DNA of 21,538 nt from DATHVR01 sp035461175. GTDB taxonomy: Bacteria > Actinomycetota > Acidimicrobiia > Spongiisociales > ZC4RG35. Below, one piece after another: positions 1 to 5,828 of the stretch. The translations under genes were made by a program, and so were the position numbers. The stretch lies in assembly GCA_035461175.1 (NCBI GenBank), contig DATHVR010000079.1, positions 1-21,538 of the forward strand, written 5' to 3'. Each line of letters begins with the position of its first letter. Position 1 is the first letter of the stretch. The notes under the pieces are model-generated. The model worked only from the letters and a program-made list of their open reading frames with translations. It did no database searches and was not told the DNA's origin.

Positions 1-62
1 CAATTCTGTCGCGAAAACGCCTCCGGCTCACCCGAGACTCCGGCTTCCGGGTTCCGGCTCCC

Positions 63-68
63 TACCAT
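63..68 (+). promoter_or_regulatory. Candidate -10 element of a leaderless ispH promoter
   Basis: The hexamer TACCAT lies 7 bases before the ispH ATG, so transcription would begin at or next to the A of the start codon. No Shine-Dalgarno sequence lies in between. No clear -35 hexamer is visible. The call rests on the same arrangement recurring upstream of der, the EamA gene and others in this window. Confidence 0.4.
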
Positions 69-75
69 TGACCGT

Positions 76-1119
76 ATGGTTCAACGCGTGTTGCTGGCCG
101 AGCCGCGAGGCTTCTGTGCCGGGGTGGAGATGGCGATCAAAGCCCTGACCTGGATGGTGCGCATCTTCGACGGGCCGGTCTATTGCTATCACGAGATCGT
201 CCACAACGAGTGGGTGGTGCGCGCCTTCGAGCGGGTCGGGGTGGTGTTCGTGGATGACATCTCGGAGGTGCCGGAAGGTGCTCCGGTAATGCTCTCCGCC
301 CACGGGTCCGCCCCCGAGGTCGTGGCGGGAGCCGAGAAGCGGGCCGGGGTGGTCATCGATGCGGTTTGCCCGCTGGTGACCAAGGTCCACCACGAGGTGA
401 AGCGAATGGCCGGCAAGGGTTATGACATCATCTATATCGGCCATGAGGGTCATGACGAGGCCGTCGGAACCGTGGCGGAGGCACCCGGATCGATCACCCT
501 GGTGGAGCCGGAGATCGGCCTCGACCATTTCACTCCCCGCGACCCGGAACGGGTGGCGTTGCTCGCCCAGACCACGCTGGGAATGCACGAGTGGCAGAAG
601 GTGCTCGATGACGCCCAAACCGAGTATCCGACCCTGGAGACCGCCCGCCGATCCGACCTCTGCTACGCCACCACCAACCGTCAGGAGGCGGTGGCCCAGC
701 TTGCCAAGGAGAGCGATCTCATCCTCGTGGTTGGATCGGAGAACTCGTCCAACACCCAGGCTCTCGTCCGCTATGCCATCGAGAACGGCACGCCGGCGCA
801 TCGTGTCGACTCGGCCGACGCCGTCGACCCGGCCTGGCTGGAAGGGGTGGAGGTGGTGGGCGTAACCGCCGGGGCGTCGGCTCCCGATCACCTCGTGCAG
901 CAGGTCATCGACCGGGTCGACCCGGCGTTGGGCTTCGAGCTCTGGTCGACCACCGAGGAGGCCGAGTACTTCCCGCTCCCTCCCCAGCTACGCACCTTCG
1001 TCAACACTCTGACCACCCTGGTCGAAGCGGGTGTGACCGCCCGGCTTCCCTCCCAGCCCGGTTGGCTCGAGCGGGATCGGGAATGGACGGCCACCGAAGC
1101 CCTCGACCTGATCTCCTGA
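76..1119 (+). CDS. ispH: 4-hydroxy-3-methylbut-2-enyl diphosphate reductase (IspH/LytB)
   Basis: IspH is the last enzyme of the non-mevalonate (MEP) isoprenoid pathway. It reduces HMBPP to IPP and DMAPP with a [4Fe-4S] cluster in the cytoplasm. The 347-aa product has the usual family length and layout. It opens with EPRGFCAGVEMAI, whose cysteine is the first cluster ligand. It also shows AVCPLVTKVH (second Cys), the GHEGHDEAVGT substrate-binding stretch, SDLCYATTNRQ (third Cys) and VGSENSSNT. The ATG at 76 gives the normal N-terminus right before the first cysteine motif. A promoter-like TACCAT sits 7 bases upstream. der follows after 18 bases in the same direction, a pairing seen in other bacteria, but der seems to have its own -10 element. 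Confidence 0.97.
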   Translation: MVQRVLLAEPRGFCAGVEMAIKALTWMVRIFDGPVYCYHEIVHNEWVVRAFERVGVVFVDDISEVPEGAPVMLSAHGSAPEVVAGAEKRAGVVIDAVCPLVTKVHHEVKRMAGKGYDIIYIGHEGHDEAVGTVAEAPGSITLVEPEIGLDHFTPRDPERVALLAQTTLGMHEWQKVLDDAQTEYPTLETARRSDLCYATTNRQEAVAQLAKESDLILVVGSENSSNTQALVRYAIENGTPAHRVDSADAVDPAWLEGVEVVGVTAGASAPDHLVQQVIDRVDPALGFELWSTTEEAEYFPLPPQLRTFVNTLTTLVEAGVTARLPSQPGWLERDREWTATEALDLIS

Positions 1120-1124
1120 GCGTC

Positions 1125-1130
1125 TAGCGT
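1125..1130 (+). promoter_or_regulatory. Candidate -10 element of a leaderless der promoter
   Basis: The hexamer TAGCGT (TANNNT) in the 18-base ispH-der gap lies exactly 7 bases before the der ATG, the same geometry as upstream of ispH. The intervening bases are pyrimidine-rich (CACCCCC) and cannot act as a Shine-Dalgarno sequence. A weak -35 candidate, CTCGAC at 1102-1107, has 17-base spacing but lies inside ispH. Confidence 0.35.
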
Positions 1131-1137
1131 CACCCCC

Positions 1138-2475
1138 ATGTCCACCCGAATCCCCGCCTCGCGCCTGCCCATCGTGGCTGTCGTCGGTCGGCCCAACGTC
1201 GGCAAGTCGACGCTGGTCAACCGGATCGTGGGGCGCCGGCTGGCGGTGGTCGAGGAGCACCCCGGTGTGACACGCGACCGGCGTCAGTTCGAGGCAGAGT
1301 GGGCCGGGCGTCCCTTCCTGCTGGTCGATACCGGCGGGTGGGAGCTGAACCCCAAAGATTCGATCGAAGAAGCCATCCGTCAGCAAGTGGAAGCGGCTCT
1401 CGCCTCCGCCGACGTGGTCGTGTTCGTGGCCGACGCCACCACCCCGCTGCTCGATGACGATCGGGAGGTGGTGGAGATGCTGCGCCGGGCCGACCTGCCC
1501 GTGGTGCTGGCGGCCAACAAGGTCGACTCGGGGGCCCGCGAGGCCGATGCCGCCGAACTCTGGGGTCTAGGGCTGGGTGAGCCCAGCGCCGTCTCGGCGT
1601 TCCACGGACGTGGCGTGGGCGACCTGCTGGATCGGGTGGTGGCCCATTTCCCCGACGACATCTCCGAGGAGCTGGAGTCCGACACGCCCCGGCTGGCGAT
1701 CGTCGGCCGCCCCAACGTCGGCAAGTCGACGCTGCTCAATCGGCTGGTGGGGGAGGAGCGGGTGATCGTCTCCGAACGACCCGGCACCACCCGCGATCCC
1801 GTCGATGTCGAGGTCGAGATCGACGGCCGTCCCTATGTGCTGGTCGACACGGCCGGAATCCGGCGCAAGCCTCAGATCAGGGAGGACGCCGATTTCTACG
1901 CTGTCCTCCGGGCCCGCGAGGCACTGGCGGAGGCCGACGTGGCGCTGTTCCTCATCGACGCCGAGGAGGGAGTGACCCGCCAGGACCAGCGCATCGCCGA
2001 CGAGATCACCGAGGCCGGTGCCGGTCTGGTGATCCTGGTCAACAAATGGGATACGGTCGACACCGAGGAGGCCTGGATGCTGGAGCGGGACATCGCCCAG
2101 CGTCTCGGGTTCTTGGGCTGGGCGCCGATGCTGAGGATCTCGGCCCTGCGCGGTGCCCGGCTGCGTCGGCTGGGTCCGGCAGTGGAGGCGGTGCTGGAGG
2201 CTCGCCTCCGCCGAGTCTCCACCGGAGAACTGAACCGCCTGGTGCGGTCGTGGATCGCCGCCCATCCGCCCCCGGTGCGCAAGGGCCGTCGCCCCAAGAT
2301 CCACTACGCAGTGCAGGCAGCGGTGGCGCCCCCGACGGTGATTCTGTTCGTCTCGGGCGGCGAGCTCGGCGAGGACTACCTCCGCTTCATCGAAAACCGA
2401 CTGCGGGAGGAAGCGGACTTCACAGGGACGCCCATCCGGGTGGTACCCCGGCTGCGAGCACGCCGTGAGCACTGA
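1138..2475 (+). CDS. der: Ribosome-assembly GTPase Der (EngA)
   Basis: Der is an essential GTPase with two G domains that acts in maturation of the 50S ribosomal subunit. The 445-aa product shows both domains. The first has GRPNVGKSTLVNRI (P-loop, about residues 17-30), DTGGWE (G3) and NKVDS (G4). The second has GRPNVGKSTLLNRL (about 190-203), DTAGIRRK (G3) and NKWDT (G4). A KH-like C-terminal domain follows, with the typical RKGRRPKIHYAVQ stretch. All expected GTP-binding motifs are intact. The last 11 bases overlap the start of a small membrane-protein gene, implying translational coupling. Confidence 0.97.
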   Translation: MSTRIPASRLPIVAVVGRPNVGKSTLVNRIVGRRLAVVEEHPGVTRDRRQFEAEWAGRPFLLVDTGGWELNPKDSIEEAIRQQVEAALASADVVVFVADATTPLLDDDREVVEMLRRADLPVVLAANKVDSGAREADAAELWGLGLGEPSAVSAFHGRGVGDLLDRVVAHFPDDISEELESDTPRLAIVGRPNVGKSTLLNRLVGEERVIVSERPGTTRDPVDVEVEIDGRPYVLVDTAGIRRKPQIREDADFYAVLRAREALAEADVALFLIDAEEGVTRQDQRIADEITEAGAGLVILVNKWDTVDTEEAWMLERDIAQRLGFLGWAPMLRISALRGARLRRLGPAVEAVLEARLRRVSTGELNRLVRSWIAAHPPPVRKGRRPKIHYAVQAAVAPPTVILFVSGGELGEDYLRFIENRLREEADFTGTPIRVVPRLRARREH

Positions 2476-2623
2476 TCCCCATCTGCCCGACTCCGACCAG
2501 GATCCCGACGACCGGATCCCGCCGGCGCCGTGGAGCTTCCGGATCATGGTGGCGCTGGCCGTCCTCTACCTCGCGTGGCGCCTGATCCAAGGCCTGGTCT
2601 GGTTGGTCGAACGCATCATCTGA
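2465..2623 (+). CDS. Small single-pass membrane protein downstream of der
   Basis: A 52-aa product starting with GTG at 2465, too short for most gene callers. Its N-terminal third is acidic and proline-rich (STDPHLPDSDQDPDDRIPP). One hydrophobic segment follows (about residues 27-46, FRIMVALAVLYLAWRLIQGL) and then a short amphipathic tail ending VERII. The start overlaps the last 11 bases of der and the stop lies 4 bases from the stop of the convergent AhpD-like gene, so it fills the available space exactly. This placement and the protein-like composition support a real gene. No family was recognised. It could be a membrane anchor or a small regulator, but nothing here shows a function. Confidence 0.6.
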   Translation: MSTDPHLPDSDQDPDDRIPPAPWSFRIMVALAVLYLAWRLIQGLVWLVERII

Positions 2624-2627
2624 TGGT

Positions 2628-3191
2628 TCAGGGCCGCGGGCGCCCGGCCTCGTCCAGCCAGGGTTCGGGGTCGACACCGAGGCCTTCGGCGATGCGATTG
2701 ATGTAGTTGAAGAACGAGCACACCTGGACCGCGTCGGTGATGGCCCGGTCGCTCAGGCCAAAGGAGCGGAGATGCTGGACGTCGGCGGCTCCAACGGAGG
2801 CAGGGGCGCGGGTCAGCCGGTCCACGTAGTCGAGCAGTGCCTCGGTGGGGGCATCCAGGCCGGCGGTGCGCCAATCCGCCGCGAATCGGTCCACGAGTTT
2901 CTCGTCGGCGACCTCGGCCCGGAGGTCGTGGAGATGCGCCCGTATTCAATAGTGGCAATCGTTGGCCCGGGACGTGACCACGGCAATCATCTCCCGCTGA
3001 GCGCGGGAGAGGGGAGACCCCCCGAACATCACCGCCGCGTAGAGCCGCATCGACTCGCGCAAGGCCTCGGGGTTCTGACATTGCACCGAGACGATGTTCC
3101 ACAATCTGCCGGCGCTGGCCTGGCGCTGCTCGTAGATGCGCCGGAGCAGGCCGTCGGCGTCGTCGGTTCCGATCACCTCGATGTGGGCCAC
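2628..3191 (-). CDS. AhpD-like peroxidase-related protein, probable selenoprotein (in-frame TGA = Sec82)
   Basis: Read from GTG at 3191, the frame codes 187 residues of the carboxymuconolactone decarboxylase/AhpD-like 'peroxidase-related' family. It is interrupted only by a TGA at 2948-2946. Both flanks match the family: LSRAQREMIAVVTSRANDCHY before, and IRAHLHDL through NYINRIAEGLGVD after. The TGA is codon 82. With Glu67, Cys79 and His86 it reproduces the AhpD catalytic pattern EX11CX2CX3H spacing exactly, with TGA in place of the second, peroxidatic cysteine. A stable hairpin lies 17 bases downstream (separate entry). AhpD-like selenoproteins are a known family, so Sec insertion is the best explanation. 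A cysteine-codon point mutation or sequencing error is the alternative. The gene lies 19 bases after the spermidine synthase-like gene and is probably cotranscribed with it. The protein would be a cytoplasmic thiol/selenol peroxidase or disulfide reductase. Confidence 0.8.
2909..2928 (-). promoter_or_regulatory. Candidate bacterial SECIS hairpin within the AhpD-like selenoprotein gene
   Basis: In the mRNA sense the arms CGACCUC and GAGGUCG form a perfect 7-bp stem around the 6-base loop CGGGCC. The stem begins 18 bases, and the apical loop 25 bases, after the UGA (2948-2946). A G is the second loop base. These values fit the described bacterial SECIS model: UGA-to-loop distance of roughly 16-37 bases, a small loop, and a G in the first two loop positions. 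SECIS elements bind SelB. Short GC-rich hairpins are common in GC-rich genes, so the hairpin alone would be weak evidence. Its position after an in-frame TGA at a catalytic cysteine site makes it meaningful. Confidence 0.6.
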
Positions 3192-3210
3192 GGACGAGGA
3201 CGATACCCGG

Positions 3211-4659
3211 TCAGGGGCGGTCGATCATCTGGTCGACAGGGGCGAAGTCGTCGGACAGGGCACGAGCGGGCCCGATGAAGCGGTCCAGGTCCTCGCCGGT
3301 GGCAGCGATCTCGACTCCACCCCGGGCGGCGATGGCGGCCTGGATCTCCTCGACCGGCAGCGGGGCTTGGGAGGCGGCGAGGACGAAGTTCCCGCCCGCC
3401 TCCCCGTCGAGGTAGCGGGGAGGAGCGAATACCGCCACGTGATCGAAGACCCGCGCCAGGGTGGCGGTCTCGGCCCGCACGAAGTCGAGGTCGCCGTAGT
3501 CGATCACGTTCATGGTGTAGAGGCCGCCCGTCCGCAGGCGCCGGCTCACTTCCTCCACGAATTCGAGGGTGGTGAGGTGCCAGGGCACCGAGAGGCCGCT
3601 GAAGGCGTCGCCGATGACGAGATCGGCCGATTCGGGGGCCAGTTCGACGAGAGAACGGCGAGCGTCGTCGACGACGATTTCGGCCTCGGGATCCAGGCCC
3701 AGGTCGCGGTGGCCGATGTCGACCAGAACCCGGTCGATTTCCAGGGTGACGTGGTCGGTCTCGGGCCGGGTGGCGGAGAGGTAGGCGTGGAAGGTGAAGC
3801 CGCCGCCACCGATCGATATCACGTCGAGGGCCCCGTCGGGGAGGGTCTGGTCGATGACGTCGTTCATCACCCGGGCGTAGCGGAACTCGAGATGGGTGGG
3901 GTCGTTCAGGTCGACGTAGCTGTTGGAGACGCGATCCAGGACCAGGGTGCGTCCTCCCGGCCGGCCGGGATCGGCCACCACCTCGGCGCAGTGATAGGTC
4001 GTCTCGTATTGGCAGGGCCCCTCGAAGACGAAGAGGCCGGAGGCCAGGAGGAGGCCGACGGCGGCGCCGTAGGTGGCTCCGGCCGAGCGGCGTGGCCACC
4101 AGAGTGCCGTCCCCCACAGCACCAGGCCCACGCCCACGACCACGACGATGGGGCGGGTGGGAAAGGCGGCGATGAGAACGAAGCCGGTGAGGAACGTGCC
4201 GAAGATCGCCCCGGCGGTCCCCACCGCCGAGTAGGACCCCACCACGGTTCCCGTTTCGTCGAGGCTGGCGAGCCGGAGTTTGACCACCACCGGCGGGACC
4301 GCCGAGAGCACGGCGGCGGGAAGGAAGAAGCCGATGGTGGTGAGCACGACGATCGATGCCGGCCCGACCGAGGGAAGGAGAGGCCCGAGAAGATCGATGA
4401 GGAGAGGGGAGGCGAGGGCGGTGACACCTCCGGCGACGAGGAGAGGGCCGATGAGTCGCGCCGGGTCCCCCCGGTCGGCGGCCAGGCCTCCCAGCCAGGC
4501 CCCGAGGGCGATACCGGTCAGGATCACGCCGATCACCCCGGTCACCACCTCCAGGCTCACCCCGAGGTAGGGCGCCATCAGCCGCTGGGCGAGGATCTCC
4601 AGCACGAGGATCGCGGCCGAGGTGAGGAAGACGAGGAGCCGGGCGCCGGTCTGGGTCAT
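3211..4659 (-). CDS. Fused membrane/spermidine synthase-like protein
   Basis: The 482-aa product has an N-terminal half with about seven hydrophobic segments (roughly residues 1-210), typical of fused MFS/spermidine synthase proteins. A cytoplasmic-type SpeE-like methyltransferase fold follows (about 240-482). The catalytic half shows the nucleotide-binding glycine stretch VISIGGGGFTFHAYL, an acidic EID after beta-2, VVDDARR and LVIGDAFSG, matching the conserved positions of aminopropyltransferases. Whether it makes polyamines is uncertain, since members of this fused family are mostly uncharacterised. The ATG at 4659 precedes the first membrane segment; the frame upstream is only the antisense of the ABC gene. 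It leads an apparent two-gene operon with the AhpD-like gene. Confidence 0.85.
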   Translation of the reverse strand: MTQTGARLLVFLTSAAILVLEILAQRLMAPYLGVSLEVVTGVIGVILTGIALGAWLGGLAADRGDPARLIGPLLVAGGVTALASPLLIDLLGPLLPSVGPASIVVLTTIGFFLPAAVLSAVPPVVVKLRLASLDETGTVVGSYSAVGTAGAIFGTFLTGFVLIAAFPTRPIVVVVGVGLVLWGTALWWPRRSAGATYGAAVGLLLASGLFVFEGPCQYETTYHCAEVVADPGRPGGRTLVLDRVSNSYVDLNDPTHLEFRYARVMNDVIDQTLPDGALDVISIGGGGFTFHAYLSATRPETDHVTLEIDRVLVDIGHRDLGLDPEAEIVVDDARRSLVELAPESADLVIGDAFSGLSVPWHLTTLEFVEEVSRRLRTGGLYTMNVIDYGDLDFVRAETATLARVFDHVAVFAPPRYLDGEAGGNFVLAASQAPLPVEEIQAAIAARGGVEIAATGEDLDRFIGPARALSDDFAPVDQMIDRP

Positions 4660-4666
4660 ACCCGCC

Positions 4667-4672
4667 AGTATC
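4667..4672 (-). promoter_or_regulatory. Candidate -10 element of a leaderless promoter for the spermidine synthase-like gene
   Basis: On the - strand GATACT lies 7 bases before the ATG at 4659, with no Shine-Dalgarno sequence between. The first base departs from the TANNNT pattern and no good -35 is seen. The spacing matches that of ispH, der and the EamA gene. Confidence 0.3.
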
Positions 4673-4721
4673 GCCGACCCGGAAAAAAGCCGAGAACGCG
4701 AAAACAAACCCACGGTTTCAT

Positions 4722-4749
4722 TTGCGTCGGGACGGGGAACCGGTACTGT
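4722..4749 (+). promoter_or_regulatory. Candidate promoter of the ABC exporter operon
   Basis: TTGCGT (4722-4727) and TACTGT (4744-4749) are separated by 16 bases, a plausible housekeeping-sigma promoter. Transcription would start near 4756, right at the base of the first leader hairpin. It lies in the divergent gap between the spermidine synthase-like gene and the ABC operon. Confidence 0.45.
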
Positions 4750-4756
4750 TTGGTTC

Positions 4757-4814
4757 AGAAGCGATTCACTTCGCTTCTCGATACCGCCCAGCGGCCTTCG
4801 GGTCACTGGGCGGT
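4757..4814 (+). promoter_or_regulatory. Structured 5' leader of the ABC exporter operon: two tandem hairpins
   Basis: Hairpin 1 pairs AGAAGCGA (4757-4764) with TCGCTTCT (4771-4778) around a 6-base loop. Hairpin 2 pairs ACCGCCCAG (4783-4791) with CTGGGCGGT (4806-4814). Inside hairpin 2, after a C/A mismatch, GGCC and GGTC pair around a TTCG tetraloop. The leader is about 150 bases from the probable start of transcription to the ATPase start. No known riboswitch class was recognised. An attenuator or protein-binding leader controlling a drug-type exporter is possible. No T-run follows hairpin 2, so a classic intrinsic terminator is not evident. Confidence 0.5.
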
Positions 4815-4907
4815 CGTCGTTTGCGCTCCTCGTTCTCACCTGGAGGGCCATACGACCCTGGCTCAGGCAGTTCCGGCCGGTATGAATGGATGCCAGGAGG
4901 TAGCGAT

Positions 4908-5828
4908 ATGGCAGCCATCGTCGTCGACGATGCGCAAGGAGTACGGCAGCCTGCAGGCGGTCGACGGACTGTCCTTCACGGTCGAAGAGGGCGAGGTGCT
5001 CGCTCTGCTCGGGCCGAACGGAGCCGGCAAGACCACCACCGTCGAGATCCTGGAAGGTCACCGCCGGCGCACGGGAGGCAGGGTGGAGGTGCTGGGCTTC
5101 GACCCCGCCTCCGGAGGCCGGGAGATGCGCCAGCGGGTGGGAATCGTCCTGCAGGAGGCAGGGCTCGACGATGACTTCACTCCCCGGGAACTGGTGGCCC
5201 TCTACCGCGGGATGTATCCCCGGCGTCTCGAGGTCGAGGCCGTTCTCGGCCTGGTCGGCCTTCTGGACAAGGTCGACTCCCGGGTAAAGACGCTGTCGGG
5301 AGGTCAGCGCCGGCGTCTCGATCTCGCCCTGGGTCTGGTCGGTGACCCGGATCTCCTTTTCCTGGATGAGCCCACCACCGGTTTCGATCCCTCGGCTCGT
5401 CGAAAAGCGTGGGAGCTGATCGAGGAGCTTCGTTCTCTCGGCAAGACCATCCTCCTCACCACCCACTACATGGATGAGGCGGAGCACCTGGCCGATCGCG
5501 TCGCCGTGATCGTGCGCGGCCGTCTGGTGGCCGAAGGCACCCCCTCAGATCTGGCGGCGGGAGACCGGACCGGATCGGTTCTCTCTTTCCGGTTGCCGGC
5601 GGGGGCGGACATCGGCGACCTGCCGGCCTTGAACGGAGAGCTGGTCCGCCAGGGAATCGAGTGGCAGGTCACCACGACCCAGCCCACCCAGGCCCTCAAC
5701 CGACTCACCACCTGGGCGATCGACCGGGCGTCGAGATCGGCGCCCTGGCGATCGAGCGGCCCTCCCTGGAGGATGTGTACCTCGCACTGGTGGGAGGAGC
5801 GGAAGCGGAGGGATCCGATGAGGGCTGA
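4908..5828 (+). CDS. ABC transporter ATP-binding protein (DrrA-like), frameshifted at both ends as given
   Basis: This is the nucleotide-binding subunit of an ABC-2 type exporter. The core frame, starting from an ATG at 4930, shows LLGPNGAGKTTT (Walker A), LSGGQRRRLDLAL (signature), LLFLDEPTTGFD (Walker B) and TTHYMDEAEHLADR (H-loop), so it looks catalytically intact. Two breaks appear. A strong AGGAGG Shine-Dalgarno precedes the ATG at 4908, which starts MAAIVVD, typical of the family, but this is one frame off MRKEYGSLQAVDG. Near 5728 the core frame leaves the conserved C-terminal sequence, which continues as GVEIGALAIERPSLEDVYL to the TGA at 5826-5828. Missing bases (about 2 near 4929, 1 near 5728) would explain both. 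As given, the core frame from 4930 runs uninterrupted into the permease, giving an 845-aa fusion. Sequencing error, recent decay, or frameshifting in translation are possible. Confidence 0.75.

Noticed and set aside
28..891. 287-codon - strand open frame opposite ispH.
   Set aside because: Its composition is His/Gly/Arg/Asp-rich without domains, and it is fully antisense to a clear ispH gene.
2628..3191. Treating the AhpD-like locus as two genes or as a frameshifted pseudogene.
   Set aside because: Both parts are in the same frame, the 17 codons between the second ATG/GTG-initiated part and the TGA are open and match the family, and the stop falls exactly on a catalytic cysteine position.
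4757..4814. Tandem hairpins as a mini-ykkC (guanidine-II) riboswitch.
   Set aside because: That class needs ACGR in both loops. Here the loops are TTCACT and a TTCG tetraloop.
3136..4907. Very long + strand open frame leading into the ABC transporter, up to 1443 codons in total.
   Set aside because: Its first part is the antisense of the spermidine synthase-like gene, with low-complexity Gly/Asp/His/Glu-rich sequence typical of shadow frames in GC-rich DNA. The real gene opposite has clear domains.
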